Translations under genes and position numbers: made by a program
Shown here: in pieces, positions 50,795 through 60,690 of the stretch
Numbering within the stretch: position 1 is the stretch's first letter
Layout of the letters: each line of letters begins with the position of its first letter
DNA from: CAVOHU01 sp963843385
GTDB lineage: Bacteria > Acidobacteriota > Vicinamibacteria > Vicinamibacterales > JAKQTR01
Direction: 5' to 3'
Assembly (NCBI GenBank): GCA_963843385.1
Contig: CAWJJY010000007.1
Location: 186,001 to 250,000 of the forward strand
DNA: 64,000 nucleotides
Notes under the pieces: generated by a model
Databases searched by the model: none
What the model saw: only the letters and a program-made list of their open reading frames with translations
What the model was told of the DNA's origin: nothing

Positions 50795-51850
50795 ATGCGC
50801 CCACAGCGAGTCGCGATCTGTTCGGTCCAGGTCCCGTTCGTGAGGGGAGGGGCCGAAAAGCTGACCTCGGCCCTGCACACGGAACTCGTCCGGCGCGGGC
50901 TGGAGGTCGAGACGATTCAGATTCCGTTCAAGTGGTACCCGGTCAGCCGGCTGGCCACCGAGGCGATGCTCTGGCGCATGGTGGACGTGACCGAGGCGGA
51001 CGGCAAGACGATCGATTGCGTCATCGCGACGAAGTTCCCGTCGACGGCCGTCAGGCATCCGGACAAGCGGATCTGGCTCTGCCACCAGCATCGGCCGGTC
51101 TACGATCTGCACGGCACGCACCTCGGCGACGAGTTCGGCGCGGCCACCGAGCAGACCGATGATCACGATTCGATGCGGAAGATCGTCATGGACATCGACA
51201 ACGTGACGATCCGGGAAGCCACCAGGGTCTTCACGATCTCGAAGAACGTGTCCGGGAGGCTCAAGCGGTTCAACGACGTCGACAGCACGCATCTCTACCC
51301 TCCGCCCGAGCACCGCGAGCGCTTCTACGGCGATCGGTACGGAGACTACGTGCTTTTCGTCGGAAGGCTCGACCGGAAGAAGCGGGTGGCACTGCTGCTC
51401 GAAGCGTTTCAACGGGTCAAATCCGGCGCGACCTGCGTGATCGCGGGGGCCGGAAGCGAGGCTGCCAGCCTGGCCGAGCAGGCACTCGCCCTCGGGATCG
51501 AACGCAAGGTTCGCCTCGTGGGATTCGTCCCGGACGAAGAGGTCTTTCAGCTCTATGCGCAGGCGCTGGCGGTCTACTACGCGCCCTACGACGAAGATTA
51601 CGGGTACTCGACGGTCGAAGCGTTCCTGTCACGGCGTCCGGTCATCACCACGCGGGATGCCGGCGGCGTCCTGGAATTCGTGCGGGACGGCGAGAGCGGT
51701 TGCGTGGCCGATGCGGATCCGGCTGCCATCGCCGACAGAATCGACTTCCTCTACGATCACCGGCAGGCCTGCCAGGAACTGGGCGGGAACGGGTACGACC
51801 TGGTGCAGGAGATCACCTGGGACCGGGTGATCGAACGGTTGATCGACTGA
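50795..51850 (+). CDS. Glycosyltransferase family 4
   Basis: Retaining GT-B glycosyltransferase of 351 residues. N-terminal domain: VPFVRGGAEKLTSALHTEL. C-terminal nucleotide-sugar domain: VLFVGRLDRKKRVALLLEAF, VIAGAGSE, LVGFVPDEEVFQLYAQA and the E-x7-E-type segment DYGYSTVEAFLSRRPVIT. Substrate unknown. It begins five bases after the methyltransferase stop, and the next GT4 gene begins one base after its own stop, so all three form one operon. Confidence 0.9.
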   Translation: MRPQRVAICSVQVPFVRGGAEKLTSALHTELVRRGLEVETIQIPFKWYPVSRLATEAMLWRMVDVTEADGKTIDCVIATKFPSTAVRHPDKRIWLCHQHRPVYDLHGTHLGDEFGAATEQTDDHDSMRKIVMDIDNVTIREATRVFTISKNVSGRLKRFNDVDSTHLYPPPEHRERFYGDRYGDYVLFVGRLDRKKRVALLLEAFQRVKSGATCVIAGAGSEAASLAEQALALGIERKVRLVGFVPDEEVFQLYAQALAVYYAPYDEDYGYSTVEAFLSRRPVITTRDAGGVLEFVRDGESGCVADADPAAIADRIDFLYDHRQACQELGGNGYDLVQEITWDRVIERLID

Positions 51851-51851
51851 C

Positions 51852-53180
51852 ATGACCCTTGCCGTCTTCACGCCCCTTCCGCCGGTGCAGTCAGGCATCT
51901 CGGGCTACAACGAACACCTCCTGCCGTACCTGTCGAAGTACGCGGACATCGACGTCTTCATCGGGGACTACCAGCCCACCGGCGCCGCGGGTGCCTGCAC
52001 GACGATCTACCCGCACACCGCCTTCGAGCAGCGCTACGCGACGAAAGCCTACGACATGGTGCTCTATCACATGGGGAACAACCCGCACCATGCCTACATG
52101 TACCCGTTCCTCCTCAAGTATCCCGGGGTCGTCGTCCTCCACGACTACGTGCTGCACCACTTCTTCAGCGGTACGACGTGGTGGATCGGCAACCTCGAGG
52201 CCTACGTGGACGAGATGCGCTACAACTACGGGGAGACCGGCGCGGAGCTGGCCCGGCTGCTCGGCCGCGGCATCTGGACGCACCTGCAGTTCTTCATGTA
52301 CCCGGCGAACAAGCGCGTGATGGATGCCAGCCTCGGGATCATCGTTCACAGCGACTACATCCGCAGGGAGATCGAACGGCTGCACCCGGCCGTGACCGTC
52401 CGGAAGGTCTCGATGGGGATGCCGCGCCAGGCGGACTCGACCGAGGATCCGGGTGCGGCCAAGGCTCGCATGGGCCTGCCGCCGGACGCCTTCGTCGTCG
52501 GTGCATTCGGATTCGTGACCTCGATCAAGCGGATCGACAAGGTCGTGCAGGCCTTCAGCCGGCTGCTGCCGGAAGTGCCGAACGCCAGGCTGCTCATCGT
52601 CGGCGAAATCCAGGACGACGAGGTCAAGAGGCTCATCACCGAGCTGAAGCTCGAGGAGAAGGTCAGGGTTACCGGGTATGTCGACGACGGCGTGTTCCAC
52701 GACTACCTCCGGGCAACCGACATGGCCGTGAATCTCAGGTACCCCACGGCCGGCGAAACGTCGGCCAGCCTGCTGGACCTGATGTCGATGAAGGTGCCGG
52801 TCGTGGTGTTCGACTACCGCCAGTTCTCCGAAGTGCCCGACGGATGCTGCGTGAAGATCAACCTGGGGGATCACGAGATCGGCGAGCTGTGTTTCGCGAT
52901 GAAGACGCTCGCGCTCAACCCCGGAGCCCGACAGAAGATTGGCGAGGCGGCCGCGGCGTACGTTCGCAGCAATTGCCGGCTGGAAGATTCGGCGAAGGCC
53001 TACGCGGACTTCATCGAGCTGGTCCGCGTGACGAATCAGCCGGCCATCGAACGGAAGCAGACGGCGGCGCGGATGGTCCACCGGCTCCGGAGCGACCTGG
53101 CCGGGATGGGGGTTCCGCTCGATGAGCCGAGTTGTTGGAACGAATTGAATCTCGCGCTTGGTGAGTTCCGCCTCGAGTAG
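51852..53180 (+). CDS. Glycosyltransferase family 4
   Basis: GT-B glycosyltransferase of 442 residues. It has PLPPVQSGISGYNEHLLPYL at the N-terminus, VGAFGFVTSIKRIDKVVQAF, LLIVGEIQDDEV, VTGYVDDGVFHDYLRATD and AVNLRYPTAGETSASLLDLM where the acceptor-side Glu normally lies. A C-terminal extension of about 50 residues follows the fold. The cytoplasmic enzyme probably adds a sugar to a lipid-linked glycan. It converges on a methyltransferase gene. Confidence 0.9.
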   Translation: MTLAVFTPLPPVQSGISGYNEHLLPYLSKYADIDVFIGDYQPTGAAGACTTIYPHTAFEQRYATKAYDMVLYHMGNNPHHAYMYPFLLKYPGVVVLHDYVLHHFFSGTTWWIGNLEAYVDEMRYNYGETGAELARLLGRGIWTHLQFFMYPANKRVMDASLGIIVHSDYIRREIERLHPAVTVRKVSMGMPRQADSTEDPGAAKARMGLPPDAFVVGAFGFVTSIKRIDKVVQAFSRLLPEVPNARLLIVGEIQDDEVKRLITELKLEEKVRVTGYVDDGVFHDYLRATDMAVNLRYPTAGETSASLLDLMSMKVPVVVFDYRQFSEVPDGCCVKINLGDHEIGELCFAMKTLALNPGARQKIGEAAAAYVRSNCRLEDSAKAYADFIELVRVTNQPAIERKQTAARMVHRLRSDLAGMGVPLDEPSCWNELNLALGEFRLE

Positions 53181-53284
53181 CCGATGAAGCCGGCGGACAT
53201 CGACGGGCTGGCAGCGTCACGGGCCACACCGCGCGAGCGAGTCTTCGTTGAGGTGCTCGGCCGGTCACGGACCTGGAACAGACA

Positions 53285-53989
53285 CTATCCGGGCTTGAAG
53301 CCGTGAACAAGAACGGTTGAACGGGCGTCACCAACGACGGCACCTTCCAGCCGAGCTGGATAACATATCGACCTTTCTGGACCTGACTGGTGCGGCACTC
53401 TCCAAAGACACTTCGGATCTTGTGCGCGATCTTCGCCTGTGGATACTGGAACGCCATCGGGTGCGCCGCGAACCTCGAAATCAGATAGTTCAGGACCGGA
53501 AACAGCAGCCTCTCCAGGAGATAGACCCGGTTTGGGACGCAGGATTCCACGATGATCAGCTTCCCGCCGGGCTTCATCACCCGGAAACACTCACTGAGGC
53601 ACCTCTCGAGATTCTCTTCCGTCTCCGACACGTTGGTACCGACGAGATGGTGAATCAGCATGACGAGCAAGACGGCGTCGTATTCTCCGTCCGGCGAGCG
53701 CTCGAGAGCGTTCCCCGGCCGAGCGCCACGTTCGGCGGATACTCTGAGCATCGAGCGAGTCCGGAGGAGGTCGACGGCAGTGATTCTCCTCCGGACTCCG
53801 GGCCATAGGCGAAGACTTCTCCATTCCCGTGTCGAGGAGGTTGTCAATCCCCCGGACCTCATCATTGACCACCCGGAAGATGTTCTTGTACGTATCCAGG
53901 TCATCGACCAGCCGCTTGTACGAATCCAGGTGGGTGAGGAAGAACCCCTCGTTCTTTTGTCTGCTGATGTCCGACTGTTTGGAGTCCAT
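53285..53989 (-). CDS. SAM-dependent methyltransferase, frame broken
   Basis: Class I methyltransferase, about 230 residues. The N-terminus reads MDSKQSDISRQKNEGFFL ... NEVRG-type helices up to IDNLLDTG, the SAM motif. Near 53815 and 53785 the frame changes twice, apparently by one missing base each time, and then runs RRRITAVDLL, EYDAVLLVMLIHHLVG and CFRVMKPGGKLIIVESCVP. The exact C-terminus is uncertain: one frame stops at 53285 (CCCGGATAG), another runs on beneath the GT4 gene. It would act on a sugar or lipid of the surface glycan. It follows the epimerase gene after about 100 bases on the same strand. Confidence 0.7.
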
Positions 53990-54088
53990 CCACTACCTTC
54001 CGTTCTGGCTCACACACGGGTAGCAGTCGTGCATGGCAGAGTCGGTTGAGCCCACGATACCTTCGGCCTGCAACGATGAGACTTCGGG

Positions 54089-55046
54089 CTAGGCGCGCGC
54101 ATCGAACACCCAGGGATTCTCCTCGAGAAACCGCACCGTCCTGACGACACCCTCTCGAATCGAGAGCTTCGGCGCCCATCCGAGCGAGCGGATGCGGCTG
54201 GTCGCCAGGAAGATGAAGGGATTGTCGCCGATCCATCCGCGCTCACCGCCGCCAAACACCAGGGCAGGCTTCACCCGCAGCGCCTCGCTGATCCAGCCGA
54301 TTGAGTCCTTGACGGTGCAGTACCCGTCGACGCCCAGATTGAAGATATTGATGCGGCCCGTTGCGCGGTCGACCGCTGCGAGGACGGCATCGATGCAGTC
54401 GTGAACATGGAGATACGACTTGCGCTGGGCGCCGTTGCCGAGCACCCGCAGGCGCGACGGATCGTCGGCGGAGCTGCTGACAGAAGTCGAACACGTGGCC
54501 GTGCGTGTAACGCTCGCCCAGGATGGACACGAAGCGGAAGATCCAGGACGTGAACCCGAAGCCCTCGCAATACGCGGCGATGAGACCTTCGGCCGCCAGC
54601 TTGGACGCGCCGTAGAGCGAGGTCTGCACCGGGAACGGCGCGTCCTCCGGGGTGGGGATGACCTCGGCCTCGCCGTACACCGAACCGGTCGACGAGAACG
54701 CGATTCGCGACACACCCGTCGCGCGCATCGCCTCGAGCACGTTGTGCGTGGCGAGGGTGTTCTGCTCGATGTCCTTTCGCGGGTGCGCCGTGCCATATCG
54801 CACGTCGGCATTGGCCGCGAAATGCACCACCAGATCCCCGCCCTCGAACCATTCCGGCAGCCGATCGGCCTCCAGCAGATCGCCCTCGACGAGCCGAAAC
54901 CGCGGATGGCCCAGGGACTTCTCCAGGAACCGTCGGATGCCGGTCGAGAAGTTGTCGATGCCGACGACGGTATGCCCGTCGCCAAGCAGCCGGTCGACCA
55001 TGTGACTGCCGATGAACCCCGCGCAACCTGTGACGACCACTTTCAC
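54089..55046 (-). CDS. NAD-dependent sugar epimerase/dehydratase, one frame break
   Basis: Extended SDR enzyme, about 318 residues when repaired. The N-terminus has KVVVTGCAGFIGSHMVDRLL, VVHFAANADVRYG, and the catalytic Ser and Tyr-x-x-x-Lys in FSSTGSVYGEA and SLYGASKLAAE. Near 54476 one extra base (CAGCTCCGCCGAC) shifts the frame; the repaired text reads FCQQLRADDPSRLRVLGNG and continues to RFLEENPWVFDARA. The family includes UDP-glucose 4-epimerase and GDP-mannose/heptose-modifying enzymes. The GTG at 55046 overlaps the methyltransferase stop by four bases and has GAGGGAGAA upstream. Confidence 0.85.
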
Positions 55047-55945
55047 GAGCGTTCTCCCTCGAGGCCGATCCGTCGGCCCGAAACGAGACAGCGAATGCCG
55101 AGCGGATAGCGTATCCACCGTCCGATCCACGCCTCAATGGCGAGGGCGGCCCCCAGGGCGCGGCTCGATGAGGTCGAGACCACTTGCTGCTCGACGTGCA
55201 GGCGCCTCTGCTCCTGCGTGACGCGACCGCGGCCGGACCGTCTCTTGGCGATCGCAAACGCAGGGTACAGCAGGAAGCCGAGATGCGTGTGCCTCACCAC
55301 GCGGAAACCCGCACGCTCGAGCGTCCGAATCAGGTCAACCATGCGATAGCGCCTGAAGTGCTTGAGGACCCGGTCGTAGTCGTCGAACAGGTGCGGTCCG
55401 GCCGGCACCTCGATGACCACCAGGCCTCCGGGCTTCAGCAACCGGTGCACCTGCCTGAGCGCGGCTTCATCGTCCTCGAGGTGCTCGAGCACGTTCAGCA
55501 TCACGACGGCATCGACCGCGCCTGGCGGCAGCGGGCACGCCTGAATGTCGAACCGGAGCAGCGGCACTCCCGGCAGGCGCTGTGAGAGCCGCTCGAGCGG
55601 CTCCCGCACCACGTCCGCGCCTACGATGACCGCGTCCGGAAATGCGGCAACCAGGTCGCGCAGCAGGTGACCTGACGAACAGCCGACTTCGAGAATGGTC
55701 GGCCGCGGCGCGTGGAGCCTCGCGCGAAGCTGTCCGACGGCATCGCGGCGGGATGCGAGGTCGATTGGGTGGGATTCGCCCGCGGCATGGTCGTGGAATG
55801 CCGTGAGATCGTCGGACCAGCCTGCGAGATTCTCGCCGTAGTCGATGACGCCGACCAATCGGGAGCCGAGGCGAAACCCCGAGCCGGTCCAGACGGGCTC
55901 GGCGTCCTCAGAGGGAGGGCTGGGTAATCGAAAGGGGAGGTCCAA
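55043..55945 (-). CDS. Class I SAM-dependent methyltransferase
   Basis: Methyltransferase of 300 residues: SAM motif ILEVGCSSGHLLRDL (about 85-98), VIVGADVVREPLE, VDAVVMLNVLEHLEDDEAAL and LLKPGGLVVIEVPAG. The C-terminal part (about 200-300) has basic and amphipathic segments (YPAFAIAKRRSGRGR, IEAWIGRWIRYPLGIRC) suggesting membrane contact. It lies ten bases after the GT2 stop and overlaps the epimerase start, so a role on lipid-linked sugars is likely. Confidence 0.88.
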   Translation of the reverse strand: MDLPFRLPSPPSEDAEPVWTGSGFRLGSRLVGVIDYGENLAGWSDDLTAFHDHAAGESHPIDLASRRDAVGQLRARLHAPRPTILEVGCSSGHLLRDLVAAFPDAVIVGADVVREPLERLSQRLPGVPLLRFDIQACPLPPGAVDAVVMLNVLEHLEDDEAALRQVHRLLKPGGLVVIEVPAGPHLFDDYDRVLKHFRRYRMVDLIRTLERAGFRVVRHTHLGFLLYPAFAIAKRRSGRGRVTQEQRRLHVEQQVVSTSSSRALGAALAIEAWIGRWIRYPLGIRCLVSGRRIGLEGERS

Positions 55946-55955
55946 GGCTAACCCG

Positions 55956-56893
55956 TCAGAAGTTGATTCGCTTGTCCACGATGAACAGCGGGCGGCGCTT
56001 CACCTCGTCGTAGATGCGCCCGATGTACTCGCCCATCAGCCCGAGACCCAGCAACTGTACGCCGGCGAAGAACGACACCACCAGCACGGTCGTCGACAAC
56101 CCGGGCGTCAGCGGGACGCCAATGAAGTGCTGGCCCACGTACCAGGCGCCCAGGAGGAAACTGAATCCGGCGACGATGAAGCCGGCGATCGACATCAGCT
56201 GGAGTGGACGGCTGCTGAACCCGATCAGGCCGTTCAGCCCGATTCTGAGGGACCCGGTCAGGCGGTTGTACTTCCCGCTTCCCGCGAACCGCTCGTCGCG
56301 GTCGTACTCGACAAAGGCCTGCTTGAACCCGACATACGCCACCATGCCGCGCAGGAACCCGTGCGACTCGTTGAGCCGGCGCAGCTCCTCGATGACGCGC
56401 CGCGTGACGATGCGGAAATCGCCCGTGTTGCGGGGGATCTGCACGTCGCTCAAGCGCGAGATCACCGAGTAGCCGAGGTAGGAGACGGCCCGCTTGACCA
56501 GCGTCTCGCCCTTCCGCGATCGGCGCTTCGCGTACACGACCTCGTAGCCCTCGCGGAGACGAGCCAGCATCGGCACGATGAGCTCGGGCTGATCCTGGAG
56601 GTCGACGTCGATCACTGCCGCGACGTCGCCCCTGGCAGCTCAGCAGGCCCGCCATCGTGGCGGCCGGCTGTCCGAACCGGCGCGACATGACGAGCAGCCT
56701 GATGGAGGGGTTCCGGGCGATCTCGTTGACGATGACCTCTTCGGTGCGATCGGGCGAAGGGATCGAGCACGAAGAGGATTTCGTACGGCTCTCCAATCCC
56801 GTTCAGAACGGACTCGGCCCGCGCGAGGAACGGGCCGATGTTCTGCTCTTCCTTGTAGACCGGCACGACGACGGAGATCACCGGGTTGGGCAT
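55956..56893 (-). CDS. Glycosyltransferase family 2 (DPM1/GtrB-like) with two C-terminal TM helices, two frame breaks
   Basis: Polyprenyl-phosphate sugar transferase type, about 310 residues when repaired. It starts NPVISVVVPVYKEEQN. Extra bases near 56757 (GATCCCTTCGCC) and 56635 (CCAGGGGCGAC) shift the frame. Repaired, it reads FVLDPSPDRTEEVI, then LLSCQGDVAAVIDVDLQDQPEL with the DxD metal site, then RNTGDFRIVTRRVIEEL. Two transmembrane segments follow (about 230-255 and 268-290), ending KRRPLFIVDKRINF. Members move a sugar onto undecaprenyl phosphate for use by GT-C enzymes on the far side of the membrane. The two big membrane proteins upstream could be such partners. Confidence 0.85.
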
Positions 56894-56929
56894 GGTCACT
56901 TCTCGTTCCATCCTGGCAGGGGCGAAGGC

Positions 56930-59760
56930 CTATCGGCCGGAGCCGGTGGTCGGCAGCCAAATCCGCCCGCGGGGGCTCGTGCTGATCAGCATCTGCTCGA
57001 ATCCAATCGCGAGGGGGCGCGTGTCGCCGATCGCGGATCGACAGAGTGAGGCGCCACGCCGCCGGGAAGTTCGATCGAGATGTTCAGCGTCCTGGTGCGT
57101 GCGCCCGACCAGTCGCCGATCCGCAAGGGTAGACTGATCCATTCCCGTGCGGCAAGTGTTCCCGCGACCTGGCGCCCCGATCCCCAGGTCATCACCAGCC
57201 TGCGCGAACGCGTCCCCGGCGGCAAGGAACGGGCGGACCAGCAGGTTGGCGTACAGCGGCTGCACGACGGGCACCTGCTGATCGTCGGCGGTCAGCGGAG
57301 AAGCCGATCTTCGTGTCACGGCCCCAGCGTCCCCAGTCTTCCGGCGGGTAGAGACCCGATGCCGTCGATGCCGTCGATCTCGCGATTGAACCGGTACGGC
57401 GTGTCCAGCGCAACGCCCCGGGGAATCGTGCGCCCTGCCGGACGCAGGCTCATCGAGAGTGTTTCGAACGCGACTGCCAGCAATCGTGAATCCGGTGATC
57501 GAGGATCGACCGTGCTCGGTGCGACGGCATCAGGCAGGCTGACGGTAATGCCGAGTGTCTTGAATCGATCGCCCGTCCAGTCGGCGCGCCCCACCGGAAG
57601 GCTCACCCACTCGGACGCCTGCAGGGCATCGACGGTCTTGTGGCTGGCACCCCAGGCCAGGATGAGCCGCTGGCGTCCGGTTCCCGGAGGCAGGTATGGC
57701 CTCAGACGGAGGTTTGCGAAGACGACGTCCTCGACGGGGAACTGCTGAGCATCGACCGCGACCGTGAGTTGGACCAACCTGTCGCCGTTCCACCTGCCGA
57801 ACGGCTCCGGATCGCTCAGGCCTTTCATCTCCACGAATGGCAGGGTTCCGGAGAAATCGTACGAGGTGTCAAGTGCCGGCGTCGGAGGCATTGACAGGAG
57901 GCAGCCCACCTTCGGGATGACCACGCTCCCGCCACGGCCGATGCGCTCACACGGGATGTCGGTCTCGAGGAGGAGCGGCCGCGAAGACGAGACCCGCTCC
58001 ATCCGTAACGGCTCGGCGTAATAGTAGCTCTTGCTGACGAGATGGAGTTCCTTGTTCCTGATGAAATAGACCGCGAGGAACGTGTTGGCGGGCGGGCCCC
58101 CCATCTGAACGTACAGCTCGTCGATTCCGGTGACGCGCTCCACTTGCTCCAGATTGCGGAGCGAACCGCTCACTCGAAACAGCGGCGGTTCAGATACTGC
58201 ATGAACGCCCACATTGCCGGCGACCATGGCGAAGGCCACACCACCAAGCCCCCCCGTGACGACGCGACGCCGCCACACCGAACGGTCACAGAACATCCCC
58301 GGCGAGGACACATGCCACAGCCGGATGAGAGTCGCCGAAAGAACGAATGACAGCGGAAGGGGCAGATACGACGCCAGTTTCCACTGTTGGTATGATGCAC
58401 CGAGGAAGGAGAACGCCGCGCAGTAGGCGAAAATCGACCCGGTGGCCAGCGCCATCAGGGCCCGTTGGGCCGCGGTGGTTCGCTGGCGAAACCACCCTGC
58501 GCCGAGAACCAGGACCCCGGCTGCGGGAAGGCAGAACCCGAGCGTCGCCCAGGCGCGATCACTCGGCGCGCCGACTTGGACGTGGACGACACTGCCTGGG
58601 ACCCCGAGAATCGAGAGGGGCGAAATCATGTCCAGTGGCCAGCCGGCCACGCCTTGCCGGCTCAGAACGCCAAGAATCTCCAGCACCCATCTCACATGCA
58701 GCGGCGCGAACAGCACCATGACGCCCAGCGCGAGGACCACCAGCGCGACGTCACGGGCGGCGCTTCCTGCGCGAACACGCCACATGCGCCGCTCATCAGC
58801 ATTGGTCAGGATCCCGCAGATGCCGAGCAGCGCGATGGTCGCTAACTGCGTGGCCACGCCGAGGACGAGCAGCACGGGATAGGTGAACAGCAGCAGCAGA
58901 TAGAGCGCACACAGCCTCGTGAAGACGCGCAGGTTCGTGAGGGCGCGGCCATCGCGGGCCGCGACCGTGATCCACACGAGGTACAGCACCATCGCCGTGG
59001 CGATCAGCGAGGCGAGAAAGTAATTCCCCTCGACATGCCGGAAGAACGGCCCGCTGACGAGCACGGCCGCAATCGCGACGGAAGCGGGGCGGGACACGGC
59101 AAAGACGGACTGCGAGATGCGCGCCGCCACGACACCGATGAGTCCGACAATCGCAAACAACGCGGGCATCGCGGTCTGGATGAGATCCTGTCCGAACGAC
59201 ATCGACAACATCCCGAGGAACGAGTACACCGCCGGCGCCTGGAAGTACGCGATGTTCAGGAAGGAGTAGCCCCAGATGTTGGTCGGGCCCAGCCGCATCA
59301 GGTACCGGGTGATATTCGCGTAGTTCAACAGGTCGGGGTTGCCCAGCCACGCTGGCGTCAGGTACTCCCGGGAGACGCACGGTGTGAAGAACAGGTAGCC
59401 CAGCACGTAGAAGATGGCGAACGCGGAAATCCAACCGGCGGCCGGTCGCCACCGGGCAGCGCGGGACCGGAGCACGGTCCAAACCCGCCGGTGCCGGACA
59501 GCGGTGAGCGCCGCGATCAACGCCACATATCCGGCGATGAGCGGCCTCAGGGGAATGCCGAGCTTGATCCCGTACCAGCACCACAACACGTAGGCGACCG
59601 CCCCCAGGACGATTGGGTACGCCACGCTGTCTGGCTCTTCGTCCCAGCCTCGTGGCATCAGTCCGAGGCCGCTGAGATAGAGGAATCCGAAACAAACGAG
59701 ACTGGCGGCCACCCCGTGCAGGAGGTACACGAGATGTGCGGCGAGGACGCTGATGTTCAT
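56930..59760 (-). CDS. Large polytopic membrane protein with duplicated C-terminal module, frame broken near the end
   Basis: About 940 residues when repaired. The first 480 or so contain roughly a dozen transmembrane helices. A loop after helix 4 carries GNPDLLNYANITRYL, and later come GYSFLNIAYFQAPAV, WPLDMISPLSILGVPG and SYQQWKLASYLPLPL. This architecture suggests a GT-C-like transferase or polymerase, but the family is not recognised. The soluble tail has two copies of a beta-rich module (LPPGT-x-RQRLILAWG ... SLPVGRADWTGDRFKTLGITVSLP, then LPPGTRSRRLVMTWG ... SLPLRIGDWSGARTRTLNISIELP). As sequenced, the frame stops at 57316; indels near 57390, 57290, 57220 and 57030 hide the second copy, which ends at 56930. 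ATG 59760. Confidence 0.75.
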
Positions 59761-60134
59761 CGGCACCACAAATGTTAGATCGAAGATAGCCGGAGACCCG
59801 CGACAATATCGGCGGTTGCCCCGTTGCCCGAGAGGGCTGATTCCCGCCGGAGGGTTGTGAAATGCACCGGCGGCTCGATCGGGTGCCGGTTGGCGCGATA
59901 CGTACGCTGGACTCGAGCCGGGTGCTAGGTTACCATAGCAGGCCGATTCGCACGCCGGTATCCCTGCTCCGTTGCCGCGGCATCGAGATGGGAGCCCGAG
60001 TCCGGCATCCCCATCCGGACCCTGCCACGGGCGGGCGGACGCCTGACGCAGCAAGACATGCAGCCGCGATGCGATCGTGCCACGCAGGATCCCTCGCCTG
60101 AGAGATGAACCGCGTCGTTTGGGGGTACGAACCG
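59761..60134. other. Divergent intergenic region
   Basis: Gap of 374 bases between the membrane-protein gene (minus) and the lipoprotein gene (plus). No gene-like frame or confident promoter was recognised. Confidence 0.3.
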
Positions 60135-60656
60135 ATGAGAATGCGACTGATTGCGTGCGCGCTCTTGTCCGTGTGGGTTGCCGCGTGCTCCGGAAACAAG
60201 AATGAGCCGCCGAAGGTCACCACTGACTCTTCAACGACCGCCGTGCCGATCATGAGCGGCGACTCGTTTGCGTTCTCGGCGCGGCCGAGCGGCAAGATCC
60301 CACCCCTGCCGGCCGGATCCGTGACCGTGGTGCGGTTCGTCGTCCGGAACGAGAGCCTTCAGCTGTGGCCGGGAAAGGAGCTCGAGAAGACTGACAAGGC
60401 GCTTCGCCTCTCGTACCACATCCTCGACCAGAAGGGACAGGTCGTCACCTTCGAAGGGCTTCGGGCCGTGATAGCCGTCGACGTGGCGGCGGGTGCCGAG
60501 GTTGAGGTGGCACTCCAGGTGAAGGCTCCCGACACACCAGGCAAGTACCAACTCCAGCCGGACGTCCTCCAGGAGACGGTCGCGTGGTTCGGGATGACCC
60601 CTCCGCCCAAGCAGAATCCGCCCGTGGCAATCGAGGTGACCGCGGCCGCCAAGTAG
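60135..60656 (+). CDS. Small lipoprotein of unknown function
   Basis: Exported lipoprotein of 173 residues. The signal sequence MRMRLIACALLSVWVAACSG has a lipobox ending at the Cys. A Thr/Ser linker and an Ig-like beta domain follow (about 50-165): VTVVRFVVRNESLQLWPGKELEKT, LSYHILDQKGQVVTFEGLRA, KAPDTPGKYQLQPDVLQETVAWF. This strand pattern is like domains that measure or bind an extracellular chain, but no family was recognised. ATG 60135 has GGGGG nine bases upstream; ATG 60105 is the alternative. It sits between the two related membrane-protein genes, on the opposite strand. Confidence 0.7.
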   Translation: MRMRLIACALLSVWVAACSGNKNEPPKVTTDSSTTAVPIMSGDSFAFSARPSGKIPPLPAGSVTVVRFVVRNESLQLWPGKELEKTDKALRLSYHILDQKGQVVTFEGLRAVIAVDVAAGAEVEVALQVKAPDTPGKYQLQPDVLQETVAWFGMTPPPKQNPPVAIEVTAAAK

Positions 60657-60690
60657 CGCCAGGCACGCGCGAACACGAGGCGCGATCCGT

